A DNA stretch of 64,000 nt from Ustulina deusta (Eukaryota > Ascomycota > Sordariomycetes > Xylariales > Xylariaceae). Where the stretch lies: the NCBI GenBank assembly GCA_023159155.1, contig JAJNNX010000048.1, positions 372,001-436,000 on the forward strand, read 5' to 3'. Below, in pieces: positions 10,484 through 23,521 of this stretch. The stretch's first letter is position 1, and every line of letters begins with the position of its first letter. Under the pieces are notes generated by a model. It made no database searches. It was not told the origin of the DNA and was given only the letters and a program-made list of their open reading frames with translations. The position numbers and the translations under genes were made by a program.

Positions 10484-12534
10484 ATGATCAAGTCAATTCT
10501 GGCAAGTATTTTACTTGCCACAACGGCTGTTCAAGCCTCTCCAGCTCTCACAGAACGCCGTCTCGAGAATGCCCGCAGCGACGATGCTTACGCCCTGCCG
10601 AAATCGGACCGCAACCCTCGAGCCAGAGCCGCAGCGATAGAGGTGAAACGAAAAGGCTGGCTGTACTCAGAATATCCCATGGGTGTTGCCTATTATCCCA
10701 CAGGAACGCTTGCCAATAAGACCATAGCTAAAGATCAAGAAACATGGCTTCCTCCTATCTTGAAGATATCAGAAGCAACAGCTAGAGAAAGCCCAATCGC
10801 CCTCGAGGCTATCAACTCGGTAAGTTCAGAGACGATATGAGGAATTCATAGATTTAGAACACTAAACTCCACACAGAAAGGTGGCCTCCAAAAATTGGAG
10901 GACTATGCCAATCTATACGATGGGCAATGGCCAGAGGCATTTCCAGATGGCCCATTCCCGGGTATGCTAACCAATTTTACCGACGACCGATTATTCTCCA
11001 TGATGAGATTGTCTGCCAGCCCCTACAGAATCAAGCGAGTAAAACCCAGCGATAAGCTGCTCTTTCCTGTCGACGATGCTGCCGCCATCACAGGCCTAGT
11101 TAGTTCCCTGGAGTCTTTTCTATCCCCTTTTGGCAGTTTTTGGCCTCAGTTGCTCCTGCATGCTCCCGAGACATTGGTCAAATTTTGCTCTTTATGGTAA
11201 TTACTGACTCCAGTGGTTGAACAGTCCCTCAAGCAACTCCAGGCGCAAGGCCGTCTATTCCTCGAAGATTTCAGCGAGATGAAGGAGCTTGATCCAACAG
11301 ATAAGTTTGGTGCTGGATGCCAAGGATACTTTTATATCGACCCCAAGTCCGGTGACTTCCTCCCACTAGCCGTTCGACCTCTCGTCAAAGGCAGGGAGAA
11401 CTCCGCCCTAGTCTACACATCCAAAGACACGCCGAACGACTGGATGCTTGCCAAGATGTTCTTGAACCAAAACGATGGCTGGCATACAACTTGGGCTCAC
11501 ATTACCCAGTCACACTCAGCTGCGGAGGCTCCATACCTCGCCGCTATTAGGACTTTGAGTGATAACCATCCCGTTCTAGTAATGATCAACCGAAGTACGC
11601 CTCCCCTCTCCCTTTAAAAACCAACGGCGTATATCGTTGACGTTTGGCTAACACCTAATCAACAGTCGAGAAAACTCCCTGGAATATCCGCCCCCTCCTA
11701 CAAAACGGTGTCGAGTCTGGAGCCGGTCCGGATGCCGGCCCACAGTACTATGCATGGACGAGTTTATCCGGTCGCGCGTGGGCAAACAAGGTCTACTCCT
11801 CCGGGGAGACTGCCAACTTCCAGGCCAACTACTACCGCACATTTCTCGAGAACCAAGGCCTCATCAACAGCCCCTTTGGCCCTGCTCTGAAATCCTTCCC
11901 CTTCTACGACGATGTCTCCGTTGTCGTCGAGGCGATCCGGGAATTCATGACCACTTTCGTCAACTCCTACTACTCCAGCGACAATGCCGTGGCTCAAGAT
12001 TCCGAGCTGCAAGACTGGCAACGCGAGACCGACGTCGCCAAGGTTTATGACTTCCCCAAGAGCATCAAGACGAGACGCACCCTCATCGACATCCTTACCC
12101 ACCAGGCTTACCTCGGCGCCGTCGTTCACGGCGTCATGAGCACGAACGGCGCCATCGGCGACACTACCTCGCTCCCCTTTGCCCCCGCCGGCTTCCGACA
12201 ACCGATCCCCACCAAGAAGGGCGTGAAGGACATCATGGCATTCATGCCCACACCCGAGGGGGCCGTCTGGCAAGTCGTCACGTACGCTGCTGCCAACCGC
12301 GCCATGTGGAGAGACACCAACGAGACCATCTCGTACATGTTTGAGGACGAGGCGATGCTGAACAAGATGAACCACCAGACCTACACGGCCGCGAAGCAGT
12401 TCAAGAGCTCCATGGATGCTTTCAGCAAGCAAGTTCGTGCTCGTACGTTCGACAAGGACGGCCTCAGCCGAGGCATGCCCTTCATGTGGAATGTCCTAGA
12501 CCCCAACTGGGCTCCTTACTGGAGTGTGGTGTAG
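10484..12534 (+). CDS. Secreted manganese-type lipoxygenase
   Basis: Exons are 10484..10819, 10877..11098, 11225..11594 and 11666..12534, giving 598 residues, close to the 605-618 of characterised fungal Mn-LOXs. Residues 1-18 are a signal peptide. The lipoxygenase domain shows the first two metal-ligand histidines in WHTTWAH (H273, H278), a third at H464 in AVVHGVMSTN, and a C-terminal valine (V598) whose carboxylate is the terminal ligand in Mn-LOX, where plant enzymes have isoleucine. The position four residues after H464, normally Asn, is Ser468. The enzyme would dioxygenate linoleic and linolenic acids outside the cell. The second intron was placed with GTTAGT and the CAG at 11222-11224, which gives ITGLSLKQL as expected for the family. 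The third intron yields NRIEKTPWN. The gene sits alone between two gene-poor stretches. Confidence 0.88.
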
Positions 12535-14346
12535 AGGTCTGTATTGCCAATGGGCACATGGCTCTTTCAGTTCTGGATTGGGGTTTAGGGCTTAGAATGG
12601 GACTAACTTATATAGAATGCATGAAATGGATTTATGATTCACTATTTTTATCCACGTGAATTAGCGGCATGTGGAATATAGAAATTGAGAGGCTCTCTTT
12701 GAACAGATAAATTATTCGCCTGTATTTTTAAAAAAAAAACTAGATATCTCTGTGAGCGCGTAGCTATATACAAATACCTAAATGTGTTGCGCCCAAACAC
12801 ATTTAACTATTTCCACTCAGTATTAGCCATGCCATATTATGTAGCCGCACGTTCCAATGGGTATCCGCGGGATTCTATTTTTCCGCTGATTCAGTCATTT
12901 AGTTACCCCAAACTCCCCAGAGCACTATAATGCCCCTTCTATATACTCTGTGATGGAAATGCACAAACTCTGAGTATTGACTTCTGGTCTTGGTCTGCTG
13001 TCGACCTATCATGAGTAACACTATAGTAGATGCTTCAGTTTGGTATGGAGTAGCCTGTAGTCGCAGTTTGGATGCAGGGTTTTGTTGTCAAGTATGTATT
13101 GTTGGATTATAAAAGTCAAAGAACTTGAAGAGGATGAAATTCGAGGATGGGGTGATAATCTGCCTGGTTTCGTCAGTCTTTCCGTGTGCTCTAGATGTAG
13201 AGGCTTGACTTGCGAGTACTAGCCTGCTAAAGAACAGGGTACTCACACTGTCTATCTGCTTAACCTATATAGGGTACCTAGGTAGTATGTATATGGACTA
13301 CTTAAATTTCCAATCGTGTTTGGTACCTATTGAGTGAAGAGGTAGGACATTAGCTGCCTACCTATGTAGGTACAGAATCACCAGGAGACATTAGGTACCA
13401 AGTAGGTAGTGAATGAATAGGGAATCTCATCACCTAAACTACCTTTTTATCTTCAACATTCAGTACCTAGTAGGTATCTTATAATGCAAAATATAAGGAA
13501 CTGTATATATACTGTAGGTATTGGTACCTAGTCCGCCCTGGTAGTTTTAAAACATTGTTTAATCGGTACCTTAGTAATTGAGATGGCTGTACCAAGTCGG
13601 GCGAACACCTGTTCCCCTAGACGCCACTACTTACCTAATCCGGTAAGCTAACATTAGGTAGGTACCGCACTGGCTGTACCGAGGAGGCAGGTACCTAGGC
13701 AGGTACTTAGGTACATTGTGTAGACACGGCAGAGCACGAAAACAGAAGAGCTACTGTGGAGATAGGACAAGCTGATAGGTTCGTTGTTGTTGAGCCGCGC
13801 CAAGCCTATCCTAGTTAGTCTCCCATTCAACCTTGCCCTTTGATCGAGTCTAGCAAAGCAAAGCAAGCAGTAGCCTGACTTTTCCTCGTGGTGGTGACCT
13901 TGCGAAATCACCATTGCTGCTCTCCACGTCTTCCATTGTCCAATGACCGTGATTTCTCAGGGCCTCAAAAAGTAGGAAAATAGCCATCGCTTGTTTTTCC
14001 CCCGACCATATTCGCACACAGCATCATGAACAGGGATGACCATTTGGCGCCCATTGTGATCAAGCTTCCCCAGCTTCAGAGCTGCTCGTGCCCTTCTCGG
14101 CCGCCCAGTTCTCAGTTCTCGTTTTATCCTCGATCCCCCATCTCCCCAATACCCAGCAAGCAAGCCGGCGCCATCGTTCTTCAACCAGAGCTCCTCGTCA
14201 TATCGTGCGCGACTCGCCGTCTAATTCGCCAACCTGCCCGTCGGTCGTCGAGCTGCCCCACGAAGCCTGCATCGGTACAGCCACGTCTTGACGCGTCGCC
14301 TGCCAACCATTAACAAACCGAACACGCTGCTGTGCCAGCCGCGGCA
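12535..14346. other. Intergenic region with TACCTA-type palindromes
   Basis: No gene is supported. From 13260 to 13720 the words GGTACC, TACCTA, TAGGTA and CCTAGG recur many times. The final 300 bp are the C/T-rich leader of RNA14. Confidence 0.6.
13266..13713. repeat. Dense cluster of TACCTA/TAGGTA palindromic words
   Basis: Examples are GGTACCTAGGTAG near 13273, CTACCTATGTAGGTAC near 13357, GGTAGGTACCGC near 13658 and CAGGTACCTAGGCAGGTAC near 13688. These are short self-complementary words, not a tandem array. Similar clusters occur near 6590-6950, 21110-21380 and 47150-47370. Confidence 0.6.
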
Positions 14347-17300
14347 ATGGCTTCCGATAGCGCGGATGCCGCAGACGCCCAGACAAGCGGCAATGCCCCG
14401 TGGGCCGATGAGGGATGGTCTGGCAATGCCGACCCCAATGACTCCAATATCGAATCTGGTGATCAGGAAGAGCAGTATCTTGATGCTGCCCAAACAGGCC
14501 CGACCTCCGACGGGTCTGAAGATGCTGCCGACATGGACGAAGAGTACGACCCCGAATCCGTCGAGATCACAACGACCGCCTACAATCCAGAATCCATTCC
14601 AACACCCACCCTCCCTGTTGGCGAAGAGCCCCCCGCGCCCACCGCTCCATTTCGTCCGAAGAAGCCCAAGACCGCTGGAGGTTTCATAGTAGGATCATCC
14701 GACGATGAAGACGATGCTCCTACTCCTCCCCCCAACCCTCCCAAGTCTGCTCAAGCTGACATCCAGCCCCGCGCCTTTACTCATTCTCCATTACAACAAA
14801 CCACAACAGCTCAGGAGGTGGCTACTCCACAGACCAGCCAGACCAGCACTGGGACTATTCCTGCGACGGACCGCCCTGCAGTCAGTGGCGCTAACGCAAA
14901 GTCGAGACTCCCAACGGACATTCTTGGTATCCTCGAAGATCGCATTAAAGAAGACCCAAGAGGCGACATTGAAGCCTGGTTTGCGATCATCGAGGAGCAA
15001 AAACGTCGACGCATGACTGAGACTACTAGACACACATATGAGCGGTTCCTCTTGGTCTTTCCTGTAGCCGTAAGTGGTTCGATCAGCCCTGTTCTCAAGA
15101 TGACAACACTAACTTGTCCTAGGCCGAGGTCTGGGTCGCATATTTGGAATGGGAGATGAGCCTAGACAATTTTAACCAGGCAGAGGCCCTCTTTGCCCGC
15201 ACACTTTTCGAAGTCCCTCATTTGTCGCTTTGGACAGTATACTTGAACTACGTCCGCCGACGAAATGATCTCAACGACCCAACTGGCCGCGCCCGTCAAG
15301 TCGTTAGCCAAGCTTATGAGTTTGTGCTGAATAATGTTGGCCTGGATAGAGACTCTGCAATAATATGGCAGGACTATATCGCCTTCATCAAGAGCGGCCC
15401 TGGCCAGCTAGGCGGCACAAGCTGGCAAGACCAGCAAAAGATGGATCTTCTCCGCAAAGCGTATCAACGTGCCATTTGCATCCCCATGGCCAATCTGAAT
15501 GTCTTCTGGAAGGAGTATGATCAATTTGAATTAGGCTTAAACAAGATGACTGTCAGTCCAACCCGACTTCACTAACTCGTACTACGTTACTAACTGTGCA
15601 TAGGGTCGGAAATACCTGCAGGAACGCTCCCCCGCGTATATGACGGCTCGCAGTGCAAATACAGCCTTGGAGAACATCACTCGTGGTCTCAAAAGAACAA
15701 CTGTGCCCCGTCTACCACCCGTGCCTGGCTTTGATGGCGATCAAGAATATCTTGAACAAGTCAAGCTCTGGAAGGCCTGGATTGCCTGGGAAAAGGATGA
15801 CCCACTCGTCCTTCGATCTGAAGATTTGGCGTCCTACCAACAACGAATGCTATACGTCTATAAGCACGCTCTCATGGCCTTACGATTTTGGCCTGAGATG
15901 TGGGTTGATGCAGCGGAGTGGTGCTTTGAAAATGGCATTGTCAAAGACGGAAAGGATGTTGGTCTTTCATTCCTTGTTGATGGTGCTGTTGCGAATCCCG
16001 AAAGTGCCCTTCTAGCACTCAAGCATGCCGACCACATTGAGCTGACCCAACGCGCCGGCGAAGACGAGCACGCTAAGGCTGCATTGGCGCAAGCTGTCAG
16101 GGCCCCATATGACAAAGTTCTCGACACATTGTACGAAATGATCAAGAAACTAAAAGAGAAGGAATCCTCGGCAGTAACAAAGATCAAGGAGGACACCACA
16201 ACGGAGCCAACTGCAAACGAAACTGCTGGTGGTGATGAAGACGACGATGAAGGAGAAATCAAGGAACATCCCACTTCTGCTATATCGAAACAGGACAGAA
16301 TCAAAGCAGTGCAAGATGGATTCGCGGTTCAGATTCAAATGCTATCACAGCAGATATCGTATCTGTGGATTGCCCTTGCCCGAGCCTTCAGGCGATTTCA
16401 GGGACAGGGCAAAAGCTCACCACCTACTGGTCTACGGGGCATTTTCACTGAGGCACGCGGAAAAGGTCGTCTTACTAGTGAAGTCTACATTGCGATAGCA
16501 CATATTGAGTGGGATGTTTATCAAGATGTAGTTGCAACTAAAATCTTTGAACGTGGATCAAGGCTATTCCCGGAATCGGAGCATTTCTTCGTTGAGTATC
16601 TCAAGCACCTGCATGCGAGACGGGACTTTACAAGTAAGTTTGGGCCTCGCGAAAGTCGTGTATTGCTGCTAACTTTTTCTACCTAGATGCTCGAGTTGTT
16701 TTCTCTCAAACAGTCAAACGATTTAAAGAAAAGCCCGAATTAACCCCTAAACTGAAACCTCTCTACGCCTATTTTCACGCCTACGAGGCCCGATATGGTG
16801 AATTGGCTCAAGTACAAGAGCTTGAGAAACAGATGGCTGAGCTATTTCCCGACGAGTCCAATATATCGCCTTTCGCCGCTAGATTTGCTACGGATAGGTT
16901 CAACCCTATTACTGCCCGAGTCATTGTTTCTCCCGCGCAACAAATGCGTCCCAACGCAGCCATTCTGCAATCTGTTGAAGATGCCTCACCTTCTATTCGG
17001 AATACCCCACAACCTATAGCACAAGTTGAACGAAGCCCACGGCCACAGTTCCTTCCCGTCAACCCGAGTAGCTTGAACTCGCCGAAACGGCCGTTCCAAT
17101 TTGACGAGGCGGATGATTACAACCCACCCCGCAAAATGGCTAGGGGAGTCTCTCCACTGAAAGGTGCTGCTGGTCGTCGACTTGATCAGCAACGCCGACA
17201 AGGCGGAACAGCAGCCTCAGGAACAACGGTCTCGATTCCACGAGATATCACATTTCTTCTGGGACTAATCCCTCCCGCTGATACGTTTCATGCGCATCGG

Positions 17301-17750
17301 TTCAAGCCTGAACGTATGGTGCACCTTATTCGTGAAACCGATATACCAACTTTCTCTGAATGGAGAACACAAAATGAACAGCAAACATCCCGTGCACACA
17401 CTCGCCCAGCGTCATCAGAATATACGCCTTACCAGTACTCAGGGCGAGACTCACCTGGTATCACTGGGCGACCTGCCAGTCCATATGCTGGCGCTGCGCG
17501 TGCAGTTGCTCAGGCCTCTGCCACTTACCGAAATTCACCGCTCCGCCCAGGTTCCAGTGGGTCATATGAGCCTCCTCCAGCGACATATCAAGCCCTTGGC
17601 CCAAGCCCATTCAATCCCATCGCACAGCATCCTCAAGGCCCGCCCGGCAATCCTTACGCGGGCTGGCCAACTAATTACCCTGATATGACAACTCAATATT
17701 CTACCTCTCATTCCGCTCAACCCCAGCCCTACCCTGGGTCCTACTACTAG
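14347..17750 (+). CDS. RNA14: mRNA 3'-end-processing protein RNA14 (CstF-77 homologue)
   Basis: Exons are 14347..15069, 15123..15551, 15604..16633 and 16687..17750, giving 1081 residues, a usual length for filamentous fungi. The first 190 residues are disordered and acidic. HAT (half-a-TPR) repeats of the Suf domain then run from about 195 to 790, for example DPRGDIEAWFAIIEEQKRR, AEVWVAYLEWEMSLDNFNQA, LWTVYLNYVRRRND and PEMWVDAAEWCFENG. The C-terminal quarter is Pro/Gln-rich and likely carries the hinge to RNA15. RNA14 is the dimeric scaffold of cleavage factor IA in the nucleus. The first ATG of the frame in a good context (GGCAATGG) is used; an in-frame triplet 15 bp upstream is not ATG. 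All introns keep frame. Confidence 0.93.
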
Positions 17751-20700
17751 CTCACCGCGGTCGAGAGTGAACCACAACGAGTCATTGCACGGCCCCTAGC
17801 ATCGAAGACCGTCAAGAATGCACCAGGATGGAGCGCTTGACCGAAACGAGAAGCTCACAAGCAGAGTAGTGGAACGCTGCCAGCTAACTGTCAATTTCAC
17901 GTAGCGGCTAAGTGCGACCACTCGACCCAACATCGGAGAAATGCCTGAATGAAGACGACATTGCCGAATTGACCAGAGGCCGCAGTAATTGGGGGTCAGC
18001 CGAGACAGCATCCAACACGTCCGAGCAGCATGGATTATCGGCGCTCACGACAGTATGTAAATAGTAGAAAACCCAGAAGATGGATAACACGAAAAGTCGG
18101 ATAACGGTCATTTTCGGTAGTATAACGGCATATAGGAGACGGTGGTCTCTGCATGGTTTGGCGTTGTGGAAGTAGTTGAAGTAATCGCCCTGGTCGAATT
18201 GTCTTCGTGTATCAACCTTTATGTAGGACTATGCGCGCGGGGGCTTCTGCAATATTGCCCTGGCAATCTACCCAAAGGCCCGGGTTTGAGAACGGATCTG
18301 CAAATAAAAATCCAAATTGTTTTCTTCATGCATGGCGGTATGTCAACTTGCCCTCTTGTGATGATTCAAATGTGAGTGAAGTTTACTCGTAAGCAGAACG
18401 CTGGTATGAAGTTGGAGGTTGGAGTGTCTGGTAACCCACCCAACTCCGAGAGACTTAGCCACTACTAAGCACTTCTACGAGATTTCCGGGGACCGGGACA
18501 GTCAGCGAAATGGGCAAAGGCTGGATTTCAGTATAGGCAAATCAATTCGCGACTTTCGACCTCCTCAGGTAACTGGTTGACTTGGTGGCTGGGGAAGTAC
18601 TACGATGCGAGATAGGGATGTAGCTATATACAGTCTATATCGAACATCGATAAAGTAGCCCCGATTCGGAATAGGTTCATCTAATTGCGGCAGAGCGCCA
18701 CACGGGAAATCTCATGGGTCTTGGAGTGGGCGACGGCGTTAATTCCTCCACGTCGTTAATATCAAGTCTGCTATGTAGTGCTTTGATCTCTACACCATGA
18801 GCGACGAACCGTCCTGTGAGGTATGCTAAAGCCATGCGCCTGGCCGCCAGTCCCCCGTGGAGTAATATTTTGTTCATTTTTTTCCCCCTTCTTCTTTCTA
18901 CTTTCCTATCTATCATTACTATTTGCCGGGCTGGCCGCCTGAAATAGCTGGGGCTATGGGGCCTAGTTGGCCGGGTGTGGTTTTCGGTCCGGGCTTCTGG
19001 GGCTACGCGGGGGACCGGAATTCGGGACCGGCGGCACCCGGTACCGAGATCAAGGTATTTAGAGACCAGCCCTTCACTTAAGGATAAATACTAGCGAAAA
19101 TAATTAGTATGGGCTTACCTGGCTGCCCTTGATATCACACTGAAAACACCCAGAAGTGCGAACATGTTGTCTCCCAAGTTCTTACTATTTGTGCGTATAG
19201 CCATGCGTGTTGTTTATTTTGGTTGAATTTTCTGGGGTTTTTATTATTTTAACATGATTTCCAGGAAAGATGACGAGGAGACCTCCTTGGATTAGAACAC
19301 TGGAGATTATCTACCTATGTACCACAAGATCCTCCTACAGCCATTGTCTACGCAGGAGAAATTCCTGGTACGGGGTATTGAAGGTGGCATCTTTCGCTTG
19401 TTTTTCACCCATTTCTGTGAATTGAATACAACATGCGCACGCGAACATGCTTAAACTTGTGATTTGTCGATCATATTCCCTCATACTGGCAGAAAAGGGA
19501 ATTCATGTAAGTTGTCCATCTTCTCTCCTCTTTTCTTTGTTGGTTGAGGCAGTCTTGTTCTGCAACTATCTAGACCGGCTGGGTCTTGTTTGTCTAAGTG
19601 AAAACCCTTATCAACACACAATATTGGGGTGGACTAACTGAATATGAACCATTGTAAGTGCTAACTCTTCAGCTTGACTCCAATCACAGCTTTCTCCTTT
19701 TATTTGCCGGGTTTCTGTACAAGAAAAAAAGATTGGCACAAGGGTCCTCGATGCATACCCTAAGCTGCATAGGATAGTATCACTATGTCATAATGGATTG
19801 TATCTGCATATCATATGTCTGTCTACCTATTAACTTAATCACCTTACGAACAATACCTAGGTAGGTATTGTCCCAGTCATTGAAAGCAGAATGTGGCTAC
19901 TATCACTCACGTGTTTCAAGCTCAATACAATTATTTCAATTTATTCGCGCTCCTGGATATATGTGTGCAAACAGAGGTGTCAACTATGTCTGTCATAAGC
20001 TAGACACAATTTCTGGGGACATACGAAGACTTAAGTTTTCCTTGTATAGGTAGTCAAGACAAAGTGAAGCACTGACACTGTTGTTTACTATGTAGGTGCC
20101 CATATCATGATGTATCTTCACGCACCACTCAGCTTCATCCCGACTTGAGACACTTTTGTGCCCATCCTAGGATCTACAACCTGGGATATCTACTGTAGCT
20201 ATTCTGATAGAGTGATGAAGATAGCCTTGTCTATTCATCTAGTTAAATGAAATTGTCAACGAATATACATAGAAGCGGATTCTTTCATTAACTATTCCTT
20301 GAATCTCCCAGTGCAGCTATTCACTACCTCGTAATTCGCATCCTGTTCAAGGCCACAGTCGAGTTTCATGGCCACTCCCATATAAGCTTAGAGTCAGGTT
20401 GCAGACAAACACCATCTCGGTAAAAAATACCTGCAACTCTCCTGGTCCTCACTGTTGCTGCTTCGTACAGCCATTTCTTCCAACCAGAGATGCCGTTATA
20501 AATTTGGAATCCAGCCCAACTCCACCATTCAGTGCTATTCCTTCCTTCTTTCCCTCTTCCCATCTTTCCATACATATGCACGTTCAACTACTCCCAACTT
20601 CATGCCATCTTACCTAAACAACTACAAAAACAACCAAGGGTGACAATAACAGAAACAAATAAAAGGTACGTCCGCCATTCCTTTGGTCGAAGAATAATAA

Positions 20701-23521
20701 GTCTGTTTATTGTGTCTCTCATCAAACATCCCCACCACTCCCATCAATCGAGGCTTTGACGTGGGTTTCTACATACATCAATAAGCGGCCCCCTACTCCT
20801 CGCCCGTCCACCCATAGCTTTCACGACCATCCCGCCCAACCATTGCCCAACATCCGGTGTTGTCATAGCAGTGGAGAGATACATCCACAGCACTTAAGCA
20901 TTTGCTTGGTCGTATAATTCCATATCCCTGCCTGATCTGGTTCTTCGTTTCTCGCAATTACCTCGAACACCTCTCATACAGCGACGCAACCACACCAAGA
21001 CCTCCCCTCCCCATCATCATCCGACCGCACTGAGTAGGCACTAAGAACATAGTCTCGAAACCAGAGCAGCCGGCCCCTGCAAAGGCAGGCACTGACAACA
21101 TAACCAAGTACCTATAGGCAGGTGTGCCCGTCCCAGTGCCCTTTACCGGTACCTTACCCATTCTGCCCTTGCCCAGACCAGCATCACCAGCATCACCAGT
21201 CTTTACGACTGCATTATATATCTTGCCTAGTCTCATACAAACACTTCCCTCCAGCAAATTCAGCCCTCCTTGACCTCCTGGATAAGCAAGATCGGAAGTC
21301 CAGCAAGCCACGAAGGTACGTACCTCTTCTTTTCGCCCGCCCTAGCCAGTACACAGGTACCTACCCACCTTAGGTGTACCTACATGAAGGCACAGACCTA
21401 AGAAGGTAGGCACCTTCCCTCTCCCAACTATGGGTTATTGCACTTTCAGTTCCTAAAGAAATTCCGGCTCCTGTCCCACTTTCTCCTACCCACCACACTC
21501 GCCTCCTCTCATCCGCACATTGCGATTCCCCATTTTCGTCCTCTCTCGACACCCATCTTCCCATCCACCCGCACATGCGTCTTCTGCAAATCTTCAGCAC
21601 GCGATCGACCCAGCGGTCAACTCCTGTTTTCCCACAACAAATGTAGTGGGAGTCATCAAGCACCAGTTTGCTGCATTCAATAACATCCCAGAGCCTACTC
21701 AACGTGTCTGCGCGGTTGTGTGTGCCTGTTCTTTAGACACACCACCCTTCGCAATCATACCATCCCACAACAAACCTCTGTTCACTGTCTATCTACCACC
21801 TCTCTGCCTCTCAGGTCCCGAGATAGCCAGTCCTTGGGTCGCATCTACGTCTACCTCCATCTTCTACCTTCCATTTTCTTACTTCTTTCCGCACACCAGG
21901 GCCTAGTTCACGTCGGCATTCCTTGTTTTGCTGCTAAGCTGCCCGAGCCACTGTGGTATTCCCACATTACTCTTACTACCTGAATTGCCCCATCCACAAA
22001 AAGCACTGACACGATCTGGCTGCAATAGACAGTCTCGTTCTCTTGGGCCCCAGCCAGCACCTCGGCACCCATCTAAGGAACTAGTGCTCCAGCTCTTAGG
22101 TCTCTTCTTCTTCACAGGTTACCAGTATTGCATCACACTCCCATCGACTCGTCGAGGCGATCAAACAATTACTCGTACCTACAATTATCGGCGCTGGTAA
22201 GTCCTCTATGTGCCCCCGGGCTACCATCACTCCACCTCACAGCCTCAGACGCATTACCCTACCTCTTCGCTTTCCCCTCCGCTTACTTTTCATTCATCGG
22301 CAATTTCCACACCATCAACCAGGACTACATTCGAAGCATAGTCTTCTCAACAGCACATTTCCGTACGATCTCCGCTCCTCATTTTAACTTCTTTCACTAC
22401 TCCTACAATTTCATTGCAGATCGCAGTTCCTACCACTCTTAGTGAGGCATCCAATCTTTCACACTGCTCCACATCAACAGAAACTCCGCATGTGCTTCTC
22501 ACTCCTTTCAAATCTCCAATCATCTGTCCCAGAGAGTAAGAGCATCCGTTGCTCGTAGCTTCCGTTTTCTCATTTAGCGTCTCATATCATCTATTTTCCG
22601 AAACAATCCACTAATATTCAACAACCTTAGCAAACGACGTCAATCCAGCACATCTCCTTTCCCAAGTCAGTAAGTTTCTCTGTTTTCTATGCACGGAATT
22701 CATCCATTACACTACAAATCAAACTCCTTCCAAGCGCCGAGAGTGTCCTCCGATGTTAGAATTCTTCCTTCAATGACAGCCCTTATTGAATTGCCTACAA
22801 ACACCCCGTGGAAAGCCTCGCCACAGCACTCTCAGTGTTCCAGCAACTCCTTTTTTCATATCCGTTGTTAGCGACCCAACCCTTCATTATTTTCCGCATC
22901 CTTCTACTTTAAACCCACGTTGTCGAATAGCCATACTGCCAACTCCTATCTGTTGGATCCTCATCATTTTTTGTCACAACTTCCCATATCTTGCATTCAA
23001 TAGTTGTAGAACACACTGACATGGTAACCATAGCTCCAATTATTGAATCAGCACCTTAAGCCCGCCAAGCGAGCAATACCGACGACCAGGTAAGCATACC
23101 TCTCGAGCATTCCCAAGGCAATTTCCGGACCTTTTACCACTCTTCGCTATCAGCTCCAACTTGGAATCCTTGGCCAACACGTTTACCCCTTCACTCAACA
23201 GTGGGCGAGCACTTCTGTTTTTACCTTTTCACACTCGAAGTTTCCAAAAAGGGCACTACTTGCAAAGCCACATATTCCTCACCTCTTCCAACAGCATCGC
23301 AATCAACCAATCCATACCTTCAGTCCCCGCACCTCCACGTCTTTCACAGCGTTTATCAATCATCTATTACTTTTCATAAGATACAAACCTTATCAGGTCC
23401 TTTCGTTTGCACCAACTTTGCTCATTGGCTTCCACCTCCGTTTTCATAGAGTGTTTTTTTCCCTTTCTGTCTTTCAATTAGCCCAGTACTAATTCATAGT
23501 CCACCGCAGCTCACCGACACA
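17751..23521. other. Long region between RNA14 and Argonaute
   Basis: No open frame here looks like a real protein. From 17751 to about 20400 the sequence is unremarkable apart from a GC-rich patch at 18940-19060. From about 20450 to 23521 the plus strand is strongly pyrimidine-rich and contains several consensus donors, suggesting a spliced Argonaute leader or a separate non-coding transcript. Confidence 0.55.
22118..23521 (+). other. Putative spliced 5' leader of the Argonaute gene
   Basis: Donors at 22197 (GTAAGT), 22670 (GTAAGT) and 23090 (GTAAGC) pair with acceptors ending at 22630 (TTAG), 23051 (CAG) and 23509 (CAG), the last only 12 bp before the Argonaute ATG. This gives leader exons 22118..22196, 22631..22669 and 23052..23089 with introns of about 380-435 nt, unusually long here. 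Further GTACGT donors at 20666 and 21316 suggest more exons upstream. Entirely inferred from splice consensus. Confidence 0.35.

Noticed and set aside
18940..19060. GC-rich patch that could be a small exon or CpG-type element
   Set aside because: No open frame with flanking splice sites and no repeat structure beyond short CCGG words.
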